DNA of 32,928 nt from an uncultured Bacteroidales bacterium (GCA_902798015.1 CADBVL010000010.1:1-32928); one strand, 5' to 3'. Shown: positions 1-7,487, numbered from the stretch's first letter. The notes: a model not told the origin generated them from the letters alone. Numbers and translations are program-made.

Positions 1-627
1 CACAGCCGCTGCACCGATATATCGCACACCCGGTTGGTCGTGGTACTCAATGCGGATAATATCTTTCGGATTGATGGCTTTCACATCCGATGTGCTTGCC
101 TCTACACCGTTGATGCGTAACTGCACACTTTCGTCAGAAAGCGTTTTGACGGAATTGTCAATCGGACTGATCACGATACGCGGAATCTGCAAGTTCTGTA
201 GCAGGGAAACACCATCCGACGAAGCCAGCATCTGCTCTTTGGATGGTAGCAAAATCTGCCTGTCCACTTTCTGAATAATGGCTTGGCTTTCCACAACCAC
301 CTCACCCAGTTCCGTTGCGCCTTCTTGCATGAGGATGTCGCCGATGTGGGTATCGCCGTTCACAGTAAGAGCCATGCGGATTGTTTCATAACCGATATAA
401 GAAAGTTCCAAGATATAATCACCATTTCCGGCATCAATGGTGAATTTGCCGCTGTTGTCTGTCGTGGTTCCGGCTATCTGCACCGTGTCCTGCATCAGCA
501 AGACGGTTGCGCCGATGATGGCTGACTTGTCGTTTGCATCTTTGATACGACCGGATATTTTGGCATTGTTTGCCGTTGCGGTCATTGCTACACAGAGCAT
601 CGCCGCGAAAAGTATAGTGTGTTTCAT
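1..627 (-). CDS. TonB-receptor-like outer-membrane beta-barrel protein, N-terminal part (cut by window edge)
   Basis: The frame is open from an ATG at 627 to the window edge, giving the first 209 residues. Residues 1-20 are a signal peptide (MKHTILFAAMLCVAMTATAN). Residues about 24-105 match a CarboxypepD_reg-like domain: KISGRIKD at its start, GATVLL in the middle and the closing motif ELSYIGYET. The rest looks like a plug domain (VVVESQAIIQKVDRQ, then RINGVEASTSDVKAINP and IRIEYHDQPGVRY). This order is typical of Bacteroidota outer-membrane receptor-like proteins of the OMP_b-brl_3/TonB-dependent type; the barrel itself lies outside the window. It is the last gene visible downstream of the sigma factor / anti-sigma / DUF4252 cluster, 136 bp after the DUF4252 gene, so it may be a target or member of that regulon (inference). 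The substrate is unknown. Confidence 0.85.
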   Translation of the reverse strand, partial: MKHTILFAAMLCVAMTATANNAKISGRIKDANDKSAIIGATVLLMQDTVQIAGTTTDNSGKFTIDAGNGDYILELSYIGYETIRMALTVNGDTHIGDILMQEGATELGEVVVESQAIIQKVDRQILLPSKEQMLASSDGVSLLQNLQIPRIVISPIDNSVKTLSDESVQLRINGVEASTSDVKAINPKDIIRIEYHDQPGVRYIGAAAV

Positions 628-665
628 TGTTTGTCTGTTTTTTATTGGGTAAAGGGCATAGAGCA

Positions 666-730
666 ACCGTTCTACATACTATTGTATGGAGAAACTTTAT
701 GCGAAAATACTTTGATAGCCGTAGAACGGT
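666..730. repeat. Inverted repeat in the leader of the receptor gene
   Basis: A 10-base arm ACCGTTCTAC (666-675) is exactly inverted as GTAGAACGGT (721-730). With one mismatch the arms extend to 13 bases (663-675 and 721-733). They enclose 45 bases that contain a short ATAC/GTAT hairpin. The element lies between the DUF4252 gene and the receptor gene and could be a leader structure or an operator. Function is not shown. Confidence 0.4.
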
Positions 731-763
731 CGCTACAAAGCCTTCTTTATGGAAAAGAGCAGA

Positions 764-1213
764 TTATTTGTCTTTGAGCAAGACCACCACCGAGCAATCT
801 TCCTCACGGATGTTGCAGATGATAAACTCGTTTGGGTCGGATTTGGTGTTGGAGAAAATGACGGCATCGTCGTTGTCGGCAGAGTGTGACTCGATGAGAA
901 TCTCATAATCTTTTTGCTTCGTTAGACGCATCATATCATTGTAGAGCGTCTGCATCTTGTCGCCTTTGGCGGTGATGATAAGCATACGGTTGAAATTGGC
1001 AAACTCTCCTAAATCTGTGCCATTAACAGCAAGACTGTCATAAGTAACTTGACCTCCTCCTGCCAAGAAAGACAGTCCACTACTTATCAAAGATTTGTTG
1101 ATGCAAACATATTCTACGCCTTCCATTTTGGCGTACTTTTCAAATATCTTATTTTGGGCTTGTGCAGCGATGCCGCAAAGGGCGATGACTGCTACTAATA
1201 AAATCTTTTTCAT
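764..1213 (-). CDS. DUF4252 family exported protein
   Basis: This 149-residue protein has a clear signal peptide (MKKILLVAVIALCGIAAQAQ). The mature part begins NKIFEKYAKMEGVEYVCINK and contains a MLIITAKGDK strand. These match the DUF4252 family, small exported proteins found almost only in Bacteroidota and usually located next to ECF sigma factors. The biochemical role is unknown. It follows the anti-sigma-like gene. If the 31-bp duplication at 1321-1382 were removed, that gene would end only 11 bases before this ATG, a normal operon spacing, so the three genes were probably built as one operon. Confidence in the family is good; confidence in any function is low. Confidence 0.85.
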   Translation of the reverse strand: MKKILLVAVIALCGIAAQAQNKIFEKYAKMEGVEYVCINKSLISSGLSFLAGGGQVTYDSLAVNGTDLGEFANFNRMLIITAKGDKMQTLYNDMMRLTKQKDYEILIESHSADNDDAVIFSNTKSDPNEFIICNIREEDCSVVVLLKDK

Positions 1214-1320
1214 ATCAGTGTAATTTATTGGTTAATATACGGTTGGATTTTTCCTAATGTCTCATTGATGTCGTTCACTTGCTCGGTTGCAATCATCGTT
1301 GAGCGCAAGAACGGAGCAGC

Positions 1321-1382
1321 GGAACGGTTTATGATGTCATTGGCATACAAAGGAACGGTTTATGATGTCATTGGCATACAAA
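1321..1382. repeat. Exact 31-bp tandem duplication
   Basis: Bases 1321-1351 and 1352-1382 are identical 31-base copies starting GGAACGGTTT and ending GGCATACAAA. Because 31 is not a multiple of three, the duplication shifts the frame of the minus-strand anti-sigma-like gene. The copies abut with no spacer, as expected from slippage or from an assembly error. Confidence 0.95.
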
Positions 1383-1828
1383 ATCGCGTCCGCAGCTTCT
1401 TCCGGTGTGCTACATGTATCGCGGAATGGGTCTGTTGCTATTGTCCGCTGCTGATGCACGAACATGCCGCCACCTATCGCGAGAAGAATAGCCACCGTCG
1501 CCGCTACGCGATACCACATCTTCGGAGGTGTTTTCAAACGGAAGATCACACCTTTGCGCTGTTTGTCTTCCGGGATAAGTGGTTGTATCTTCGTTTGCCC
1601 GAGGTTGTTCACAAAAGCGGTGATTTCCTCGGCTATGTCTTGCGGCATCTCTTGGTCGGATGTCTGTGCAAGCAATAGGAAGAGTTGCTTGTCTTCCTGC
1701 AAATCTTCCGGCACATCCTCACGACGGAAGAAATCAGCCAGCAGCCTTTCTTCTTCCGGTGTCGTTTGCCCCTCGTAGAAACGAGCGAGTAACGATTTGA
1801 TTTGTTCTATGGTCATGTTGTATGTCAT
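1337..1828 (-). CDS. Anti-sigma-factor-like membrane protein, C-terminus truncated by a tandem duplication
   Basis: A 163-residue protein overlaps the upstream ECF sigma gene by 4 bases (ATGA), the usual arrangement for a cognate anti-sigma factor. Residues 1-100 are soluble and helical (IEQIKSLLARFYEGQTTPEE is typical of Bacteroidota anti-sigma or FecR-like N-termini). One membrane span follows at about 107-124 (VAATVAILLAIGGGMFV). The end is odd: after DIINRS the frame runs into the second 31-bp copy and stops after FVCQ. With one copy removed, the frame continues for 31 more codons (AAPFLRSTMIATEQVNDINE onward) to a stop at 1225-1227, giving 190 residues. The reading here is therefore probably a frameshifted allele that lost its last 31 native residues. 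Role as anti-sigma factor is inferred from position and topology. Confidence 0.75.
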   Translation of the reverse strand: MTYNMTIEQIKSLLARFYEGQTTPEEERLLADFFRREDVPEDLQEDKQLFLLLAQTSDQEMPQDIAEEITAFVNNLGQTKIQPLIPEDKQRKGVIFRLKTPPKMWYRVAATVAILLAIGGGMFVHQQRTIATDPFRDTCSTPEEAADAILYANDIINRSFVCQ

Positions 1829-2310
1829 AGTTTTGCAGTCAGTTCTTTTAATGTTTTTCTTGCTCTCGATAGCAAGGTATAAATGTTTTCGCGACTGAAA
1901 TGGGTCAGTTCTTGTATCTGTTCGATCTCCAGTCCGTCAATGGTGCGTAACCGTAAAATAATTTGTTGGTCGCTTGGCAGTTTGTCAATCAGTTGTATTA
2001 CTGCGTTGAGGTCACTTGCCGCTTCAATCTGATTTTCGGTGTTGTGGTCTAAAAGCGTCTCAAGGGTTTCGTCATCTGCTTGTGCACTTCTGGACTTGAG
2101 ACGGTCAAGGCAGTTGTTTCGCACCATCGTTAAAACATACGGAAGTGGTGGTTTGTCGGGTTCTATCGTGTCCCGTTTGATCCATAACTCGGAGTATACA
2201 TCTTGCACGCAGTCTCGCGCCTCGTCACGGTTACGGAGCAAGTTGTATGCCAGTGCATACATCTTTCCGCTGAACGGCAAATATATTTGCGTAAACTGCT
2301 CGTGCGTCAT
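1825..2310 (-). CDS. ECF-type RNA polymerase sigma factor
   Basis: At 161 residues this has the normal length of an ECF sigma factor. Region 2 is at about 5-75: LRNRDEARDCVQDVYSELWI carries the conserved D-VQDV-LW pattern and is followed by PYVLTMVRNNCLDRLKSR. Region 4 is at about 100-158: LPSDQQIILRLRTIDGLEIE, then FSRENIYTLLSRARKTLKE, the helix-turn-helix that binds the -35 element. It directs RNA polymerase to a small regulon. It heads the series sigma / anti-sigma-like / DUF4252 / receptor-like gene and overlaps the anti-sigma-like gene by 4 bases. No housekeeping-type promoter was found upstream, so it may be autoregulated (inference). Confidence 0.93.
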   Translation of the reverse strand: MTHEQFTQIYLPFSGKMYALAYNLLRNRDEARDCVQDVYSELWIKRDTIEPDKPPLPYVLTMVRNNCLDRLKSRSAQADDETLETLLDHNTENQIEAASDLNAVIQLIDKLPSDQQIILRLRTIDGLEIEQIQELTHFSRENIYTLLSRARKTLKELTAKL

Positions 2311-2397
2311 GTTTGGTTCTGTAACCTTTTATATAGGCTCTCTATATGTAATACGATTTTCCCGCCCAAATCTTACAAAGGAAGTGCATTTTTTTTG

Positions 2398-2434
2398 AAA
2401 AAAACATGAGCCACAACAAACAATGAAGTGGCTC
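2398..2434 (-). terminator. Intrinsic terminator after the small membrane protein gene
   Basis: A 7-bp stem (GAGCCAC 2408-2414 with GTGGCTC 2428-2434) is followed on the minus strand by a run of seven T residues (complement of 2398-2404). It lies 20 bases past the stop of the 2454-2747 gene and separates the two sigma-factor modules. Confidence 0.65.
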
Positions 2435-2453
2435 TGCAAACAAATGTGTTGTG

Positions 2454-2747
2454 CTATAGCGATACTAACAAACTATAATCCGTACCGTCTTCCACAATGC
2501 TATGACCGGAATTGTCGGAAGCAACTACAACGGGTACAGAGAATTTGTCTTGACGCTCTGCCGGGCGATGAATGAAAAGTCCTATCAGCAGACCAACGGC
2601 AGCGGCAGCTGGTGTCGCTATCCAGCCCCAATAACGGGTGTGTTTTTGCGGAATGACAATCGTCTCGGAAATAGAGAGATTACTTTCCGATTGCTTGCGC
2701 ATACGACGCGCAGAAGCTGATAGTTGGGATTCAAAAGTCTTATTCAT
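2454..2747 (-). CDS. Small single-span membrane protein, possible anti-sigma partner
   Basis: This 97-residue protein starts 8 bases inside the end of the upstream ECF sigma gene, which implies translational coupling. Residues 1-38 are cytoplasmic-like and basic (SASARRMRKQSESNL). Residues about 40-60 form one membrane span (YWGWIATPAAAAVGLLIGLFI). The rest (RPAERQDKFSVPVVV onward) would be periplasmic. I do not recognise a named family. Size, topology and overlap with a sigma gene suggest that it restrains the sigma factor, but it lacks a recognisable anti-sigma domain such as a zinc-binding HxxxCxxC motif. A terminator follows. Confidence 0.7.
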   Translation of the reverse strand: MNKTFESQLSASARRMRKQSESNLSISETIVIPQKHTRYWGWIATPAAAAVGLLIGLFIHRPAERQDKFSVPVVVASDNSGHSIVEDGTDYSLLVSL

Positions 2748-3312
2748 AATCTTTCAATTTTAGTCGTAGATAATTAGTTAATGTATTGAGGCGCGATTTG
2801 ACAGTGCCTTCCGGAATGTCAATAATTGCGGCTATTTCCGGTACGGTTAACTCCTGCGTAAATCGAAGTTCAAACAACATTTGTTGCGCCTCATTGAGAC
2901 GGGCGAGTTCTTGTTGTAAAGCACTATCAAATGTTGCTGCATCCAATTTCAGCGGGGTGCTGTCTTCTGCAATCGGCTCGTCCGTCGGAAGCGAATCAAG
3001 ATACTCTTGCTCATGCTGATTTTGCCTATATGTGTTCTTGCAAAGATTGTAGGCTATGGTAAATATCCAGGTGCGGAACGATTGTCCGTCTGAATAATTC
3101 CACCGTGAAGACCACACTTTCAAGAACGTGTCTTGCATGTGATCCGATGATTGCTCCTCGTCACCGCCTAACCTACGGAAGAAGAAACCTTGCAGCAATC
3201 GGGCATAGCGGCGATAGATTTCCGCGAATGCCTGTTCATCGTCTTTCCGACGAACACGCTCCATGAGTTGCCCGTCGGAAAGAGATTTATAGTTTACAAA
3301 TAGTGCTATCAT
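2740..3312 (-). CDS. ECF-type RNA polymerase sigma factor
   Basis: A 190-residue protein with both ECF sigma regions. Region 2 is at about 12-85: FAEIYRRYARLLQGFFFRRL, then DHMQDTFLKVWSSR and FRTWIFTIAYNLCKNTYR. Region 4 is at about 135-188: LNEAQQMLFELRFTQELTVP, then IPEGTVKSRLNTLTNYLRLK. It overlaps the upstream 404-residue gene by 4 bases and the downstream small membrane protein by 8 bases, so the three genes form a tight operon. This second sigma factor is clearly different in sequence from the one at 1825-2310, so the pair is not a recent local duplication. Confidence 0.93.
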   Translation of the reverse strand: MIALFVNYKSLSDGQLMERVRRKDDEQAFAEIYRRYARLLQGFFFRRLGGDEEQSSDHMQDTFLKVWSSRWNYSDGQSFRTWIFTIAYNLCKNTYRQNQHEQEYLDSLPTDEPIAEDSTPLKLDAATFDSALQQELARLNEAQQMLFELRFTQELTVPEIAAIIDIPEGTVKSRLNTLTNYLRLKLKDYE

Positions 3313-4523
3313 TTCTTGTCGCTCAGTAGGTTGAAATACTTTTGTTTTTCTTCTTGCGGAAGCGACGTTCTCGTAACGGCTGCACTTAGATAGCGTGCCA
3401 GTCGGTTGGCGTGCAATGTGTCACCTGCTTGCTTGTAGTTTTTTACTACCGGTGCAAGCATGACCATATAGTTGAGTTGGATGCGTTCACTGCCTTGCCA
3501 TTGCTCCTCGTTGACATACTGCGGCTCCAACAGATACTCCAAGTGATATTTCTCTTCCACATTCCGCTGGGCTACAGCCATATTGTCATAGCGCTTTGCC
3601 GAGTAACGGAATACCAACCCCTCGTTATATAATTTCAAAGGAAAATCATCGGCTTGTGAAGAATTGAAGTGCGGCGAGAAGTATGCCGGACGCTTGCTCT
3701 TATTGATGATATATTCTAACACCTCATGGTACAAATTATCTATGGAATCGTAATTCTCTTTGGCTTCAAATGGCTTAATGCCAAGCGATTGACAGAGAGC
3801 GTCACGATAGGCTGGTATAGCAAGGAACGAAATAGGAATTACTTTCTTGTCTTTGTGCAAATCCAAGGCTTCTTGCAGAATACGCGATCCATACCAAGGC
3901 ACATCGCCGTTAATGAAGTATAGTGCGTTTTCCTCCATGCCGCGCATACAATTGTCGGCATAACGGAGCAAATAACTTGGGTAAGCGTTGTTTTTGTACA
4001 GCAACTCGATGAGTTCATGGCTGGTCTCTTGTGTCTTTTTATCGCTGAAGCATTTGCCGCTCATCTCCAGATAAGCGATAAGCATGGATGCATCTTGACG
4101 ACCGATGTTTTCCGGAATCTGTTGCAATGCCTTTTCTGCCCACGGACTTGCGTCCTCGCCGTACATATCACGTTTTGTTTGGTACATGGCGAGGTTATAC
4201 GTAAACGAGTTAGGGATATGTTTCGCCATCTCGTCCAATACAGCTTTTTTGCGGTCGGTCATTCCATACTGCTCTTGGAGCATATCGGCATAACGTGCCG
4301 CGCTGAAGCACTGCTCCCATGCGTGCTCGTCAGTAGGATTGGCTTGTGCCTTCTTGAGCCACAATGTTTGCTGTTGTTCGTACCATGCGGCATCGTACTC
4401 ATCCACAACAATACCGCGGATTTCTTGGGGTTCTTGCGTTTCCAAATGGGTGAACGCTTGAAGTGTCCCGATGCAGCCCAGTGCTAAAACTGCTACTGCA
4501 ATAATCAAATACTTTCTATTCAT
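3309..4523 (-). CDS. Exported or membrane-anchored helical protein of unknown function in a sigma-factor operon
   Basis: A 404-residue protein whose start has a hydrophobic signal or anchor (MNRKYLIIAVAVLALGCIGT). The rest is mostly helical. Patterns such as LWLKKAQANPTDEHAWEQC and SPWAEKALQQIPENI resemble loose tetratricopeptide-like helices at about 50-160, but I see no clean repeat series. A conspicuous aromatic stretch (ALYFINGDVPWYGSRILQEA) lies near residue 205. I do not recognise the family. It is the first gene of an operon with an ECF sigma factor (4-base overlap) and a small membrane protein, so it could be a sensor or regulator feeding the sigma factor, or the first protein of a stress system. 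This is inference from position only. Confidence 0.75.
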   Translation of the reverse strand: MNRKYLIIAVAVLALGCIGTLQAFTHLETQEPQEIRGIVVDEYDAAWYEQQQTLWLKKAQANPTDEHAWEQCFSAARYADMLQEQYGMTDRKKAVLDEMAKHIPNSFTYNLAMYQTKRDMYGEDASPWAEKALQQIPENIGRQDASMLIAYLEMSGKCFSDKKTQETSHELIELLYKNNAYPSYLLRYADNCMRGMEENALYFINGDVPWYGSRILQEALDLHKDKKVIPISFLAIPAYRDALCQSLGIKPFEAKENYDSIDNLYHEVLEYIINKSKRPAYFSPHFNSSQADDFPLKLYNEGLVFRYSAKRYDNMAVAQRNVEEKYHLEYLLEPQYVNEEQWQGSERIQLNYMVMLAPVVKNYKQAGDTLHANRLARYLSAAVTRTSLPQEEKQKYFNLLSDKK

Positions 4524-4535
4524 TTTGGTTGAATC

Positions 4536-4593
4536 TTTATCGGTTAATATTCAGTTTTCTGAGTGCGCTCTCACTACTGCATACACCGATAAA
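4536..4593. repeat. Inverted repeat in the leader of the second sigma operon
   Basis: TTTATCGGT (4536-4544) is exactly inverted as ACCGATAAA (4585-4593), enclosing 40 bases. It lies 13-70 bases upstream of the ATG at 4523. It could be a leader stem or a dimeric operator. Its geometry resembles the inverted repeat at 666-730, but the sequences differ. Confidence 0.4.
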
Positions 4594-4865
4594 CGCAAAT
4601 CGTTCATTTTTCTATAGCAAAAAATGTGCCTTAATGTATTTTTATATGTGTCATATTTTAAAATCAAACTTCGCCTTCTTCCCAAATGGAATTATGCCAA
4701 ATTGCGGAACAAAATTGCTTCGAGTGAGTGACGAAAATTGCAAATAAACGGAAAATCCTAAGCAAAAGGGAGCAAAATAAGGGGCGCAAAAGAGGCATTT
4801 CAGAGGCATCCTAGACTTTGTTGCTTTCATATCGCTGCAACTACTTGTATTTCAATGATTTATAC

Positions 4866-4905
4866 AAAATTAAAAAAGTGGCTAAAATTCCACTTTTTTA
4901 ATTTT
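4866..4905 (-). terminator. Intrinsic terminator downstream of the SUMF1-like gene
   Basis: A perfect 16-bp stem (arms 4866-4881 and 4890-4905) encloses an 8-base loop. The A-rich and T-rich parts of the arms supply the T tract in both directions, so it could also work on the plus strand. It begins 38 bases past the stop codon at 4944. Confidence 0.75.
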
Positions 4906-4943
4906 CATTTCCCATTTTTTCTGGTACTTTTTGTAGCCCATCA

Positions 4944-6266
4944 CTACCTCAGAACAAGGCGTAGCGGGAGTTTTTCATTGGCATCGCCTTTAAAATCCAA
5001 GAGAACAGGATCGTCCGGTTGCTTGATTTTGACGCCGATGAGTTCAGCCCAAGGAGAGAGTTTTTCGCGGGTTCTGCGGCTACGCTGCGTTGCTCTAACA
5101 GAACGTACTTTTTTATGGCTTTTTGGAAGGACAATAACACCGTGTGCTAACGCACTATCTACTTCGGCTATCGTGGCAACAGACAGCGGTTTGTTGGCTA
5201 TACGACTGCATAGTTCCGCAAAACGAACACGCTCTTGCTGCGACATGCCGATAGCCACACCATGTTCTTTAGCGGGAGGCTCGAAGCCTATGACCTTTTC
5301 CCATAGTGCAGCACTTACCTCCTCGGATATATAATAGGGTTCGTCGCCCGGGACAAGGGAAAAAGGCAGTCTACGACCTTTGAGACGAATCTTCTGAGTG
5401 AGAGGTAGATAGTTCTCCTCGTCGGATGTCGCTCCTCGCGTTAAACGGGAGGACGCTGCCGGATCATTCGGTAAAGTCATCGCCACACGAAAACCTATAT
5501 ATCCGACGGATGTCTCCGGTTCGTACCAACATCGGACGGACAGATGGCTATTGGCAATACAATTATCGTAACTGCCGCCCCGCACAATGCGGAAAGAGCC
5601 GGTATCCGCTCCACAAGGATCAGGACGCGTGGAGAGTTGATACGGGCCGTAGATATCCTGGCACCATTCCGCTACGTTGCCCGTCATGTCGTAAAGTCCG
5701 AGTTCGTTGGGCAGTTTGCGTGCTACAAGATGCGTCCATTGTTCCGCTAAAGGGTAAAGCCACCCCACCGTGTCTGCTTCGTTCGATCCGGCAAAACGGA
5801 AGTGCTTGCTTTGTTCACCACCGCGCGCAGCAAACTCCCATTCCGCTTCAGAGGGAAGCCGAAAAGGCATGCCGGTAATACTATCTAACCGCCGTATGAA
5901 CTCTTGCGCTTCGTGCCACGAGACGAAAGCAACAGGGTGGTCCGGATAACCGGACAGATCGAGCATTTCGCGCTCATTCATTACCGCGCGCCAGAGCCGG
6001 TTGGTAACTTCAGTAGTAGCTATATAAAACGGAGAAAGAAAAACAAGATGCGCAGGTTTGTTAGTATAGGTATCCGGGTCGTACTGGTCCGATGTCGCGC
6101 CCATCATAAACGAACCACCTTCCACACGCTGCATGCTTAAAATAACGCCATTAACGCCTATATTCAGCGTGCGTAGCGAATCGGGCACAACTGGTCGCTT
6201 CTTCCCGAATAAAGGCAGCAGAAGAAGCAAAAACAGAGTTAGTGTCGTAAGGCGATTTTGAGGCAT
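4944..6266 (-). CDS. Exported SUMF1/formylglycine-generating-enzyme-fold protein with a degenerate second half
   Basis: This 440-residue protein has a signal peptide at 1-20 with no lipobox Cys. Residues about 45-263 form a SUMF1 (FGE-sulfatase) domain: VEGGSFMMGA, PFYIATTEVTNRLW, FRLPSEAEWEFAARGG, LYDMTGNVAEWCQDIYGPY, IVRGGSYDNC, and the close GYIGFRVAM. The catalytic Cys pair of true formylglycine-generating enzymes is not clearly present: one Cys lies near the expected place (C236), the second position is not Cys. A binding or structural role is more likely than sulfatase activation. Residues about 310-377 look like the start of a second SUMF1 copy (YYISEEVSAALWEKVIGF compared with YIATTEVTNRLWRAVMN) that lacks the GNVAEW core; a basic, Arg-rich tail follows. 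T9SS GldK/PorK also has this fold but is a lipoprotein, so this is probably not PorK. Confidence 0.82.
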   Translation of the reverse strand: MPQNRLTTLTLFLLLLLPLFGKKRPVVPDSLRTLNIGVNGVILSMQRVEGGSFMMGATSDQYDPDTYTNKPAHLVFLSPFYIATTEVTNRLWRAVMNEREMLDLSGYPDHPVAFVSWHEAQEFIRRLDSITGMPFRLPSEAEWEFAARGGEQSKHFRFAGSNEADTVGWLYPLAEQWTHLVARKLPNELGLYDMTGNVAEWCQDIYGPYQLSTRPDPCGADTGSFRIVRGGSYDNCIANSHLSVRCWYEPETSVGYIGFRVAMTLPNDPAASSRLTRGATSDEENYLPLTQKIRLKGRRLPFSLVPGDEPYYISEEVSAALWEKVIGFEPPAKEHGVAIGMSQQERVRFAELCSRIANKPLSVATIAEVDSALAHGVIVLPKSHKKVRSVRATQRSRRTREKLSPWAELIGVKIKQPDDPVLLDFKGDANEKLPLRLVLR

Positions 6267-6336
6267 AGTATTTAATTCGCGGAGTTATGGACAAATATTA
6301 TGCCAAAAAAATTTAAACACGTTTTTTCTTGGAAAA

Positions 6337-6368
6337 TTTGCATATGTCGAAAAAAAGCAGTACTTTTG
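6337..6368 (+). promoter_or_regulatory. Bacteroidota housekeeping promoter for the barrel and giant-protein operon
   Basis: TTTG (6337-6340) and TACTTTTG (6361-6368) are separated by exactly 20 bases, matching TTTG-N19/20-TAnnTTTG. Transcription should start near 6375, giving a leader of about 70 bases before the ATG at 6448. Confidence 0.8.
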
Positions 6369-6447
6369 CACGCCGTTTATATACACGTATATACGATGCG
6401 CACACACATGGACGTGCGAAAAACAAAAGAAATCACAGACAACACAT

Positions 6448-7443
6448 ATGAAAGAGAGCAACTATTTTACCCTGCCGCGAAGTCGCACGCTTATGATTTG
6501 TGCGCTGTTAGCGGCATTGACCATTGGCTTACCTGCATGGGGGCAGACACATCGTCGCCGTGGAGGTCTTTTAGCCGGCGATCATTACCATTTCGGTTAT
6601 GTAAGCGGTCATGTAGGTTATTCGATACTTGATACGCGCGCTCGCGGGGTGATACCTGTCGGCGACTTAGGCGGCGGTGTAGGAGTCGGATACGAATACC
6701 GCAACAGCGGTCTCTGGGCGAATGTAGGCGTTCAGATGAGTTTTCATCGTTCGAAACTGCAGTTGGATCCGTACAGCACGTATGACCGCAACACCTCTCC
6801 GGACGATGCTATCTATGATCCTTATCGCGGTTTGGACACACAAGGTAAATCTGCTCTCTTTATCTATGATGTGAATCAGACGGATGAGATTCAATGGAAT
6901 TTTCTGGATATCCCGGTGTTGTTCGGATACTACAAGTACGGTTTTCATGTCGGCGCCGGACTTAAGTTGAGTTACGCGTTGTCTTCTTCGTCGCGCGCGA
7001 CGGGCGTGTACGCACTGAAAGCGATGAATGACGACTACCGTCCCGTGATATTTGAGAACATGCCTGACCGTGGTTACACGGATTACAAGTTCGAGAACCG
7101 TCAGGACAATCGTCTCAACATCGGTGTTTCTATCATCGGCGAAATAGGCTACGACTTACTCTCCTCGATGCCTTCTTACAGCCGTTTGTGCCACGTGATG
7201 AAACTGAGTTTTTATTTCGAATACGGTCTGAATAATTTAGCCAAAGGTTGGGAGTCCACTCAGCGTCAGGTAGTGCCGAACCCGAGTGACGCCACAAAAG
7301 CGACCGTCTATCCCTACCTGAACACCATCAACAGCCCGAGTCGTACTGTTCCGTTCTTTGCGGGCGCAAAAATCACGTATATGATCGGTGGTAGCCGTAC
7401 CGCCCGTTCGGGTATGCACCATGGCTGTATGTGCTATCAGTAA
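6448..7443 (+). CDS. Predicted outer-membrane beta-barrel protein, co-transcribed with the giant surface protein
   Basis: A 331-residue protein with a signal peptide (basic start, hydrophobic core MICALLAALTIGLPAWG, cleavage near residue 33). The mature part alternates hydrophobic and polar residues in strand-like blocks (GGGVGVGYEYRNSGLWANVG; FLDIPVLFGYYKYGFHVGAG; HVMKLSFYFEYGLNNLAKGW) and ends with VPFFAGAKITYMIGG, as in small outer-membrane barrels. No named subfamily is certain. It sits 44 bases before the giant T9SS cargo gene and shares its promoter. In Flavobacterium the barrel protein SprF is encoded next to the giant adhesin SprB and is needed for its export. A similar partnership here is an inference from layout, and sequence similarity to PorP/SprF was not evident by eye. 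The unusual end, HHGCMCYQ, has two Cys residues. Confidence 0.75.
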   Translation: MKESNYFTLPRSRTLMICALLAALTIGLPAWGQTHRRRGGLLAGDHYHFGYVSGHVGYSILDTRARGVIPVGDLGGGVGVGYEYRNSGLWANVGVQMSFHRSKLQLDPYSTYDRNTSPDDAIYDPYRGLDTQGKSALFIYDVNQTDEIQWNFLDIPVLFGYYKYGFHVGAGLKLSYALSSSSRATGVYALKAMNDDYRPVIFENMPDRGYTDYKFENRQDNRLNIGVSIIGEIGYDLLSSMPSYSRLCHVMKLSFYFEYGLNNLAKGWESTQRQVVPNPSDATKATVYPYLNTINSPSRTVPFFAGAKITYMIGGSRTARSGMHHGCMCYQ

Positions 7444-7482
7444 TCAGATGTTAGAGATCAGATGTTAGAGATCAGATGTTAG
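7444..7482 (+). repeat. Tandem 14-bp micro-repeat between the barrel gene and the giant gene
   Basis: The unit TCAGATGTTAGAGA occurs at 7444-7457 and 7458-7471, with an 11-base partial copy at 7472-7482. It begins directly after the stop codon of the barrel gene and fills almost all of the spacer. Each unit contains an ATG; the one at 7476 is in frame with the giant gene but is probably not its start. Confidence 0.9.
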
Positions 7483-7487
7483 TTAGT

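Larger units (their letters stand above)
4524..4943. other. Non-coding stretch between the SUMF1-like gene and the second sigma operon
   Basis: About 420 AT-rich bases hold the leader of the minus-strand gene at 4523, with its inverted repeat at 4536-4593, and a strong terminator hairpin at 4866-4905. I found no TTTG-N20-TAnnTTTG promoter on the minus strand here. The operon may therefore use an alternative sigma factor. No convincing gene is present in the rest. Confidence 0.6.

Noticed and set aside
4594..4860. Housekeeping-type promoter for the 4523 operon.
   Set aside because: Several CAAA-containing stretches are present, but none has the TAnnTTTG element with a TTTG 19-21 bases away on the minus strand.
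4944..6266. T9SS core component GldK/PorK.
   Set aside because: The fold is shared, but there is no lipobox, the second half is different, and no gldL/gldM/gldN neighbours are present.
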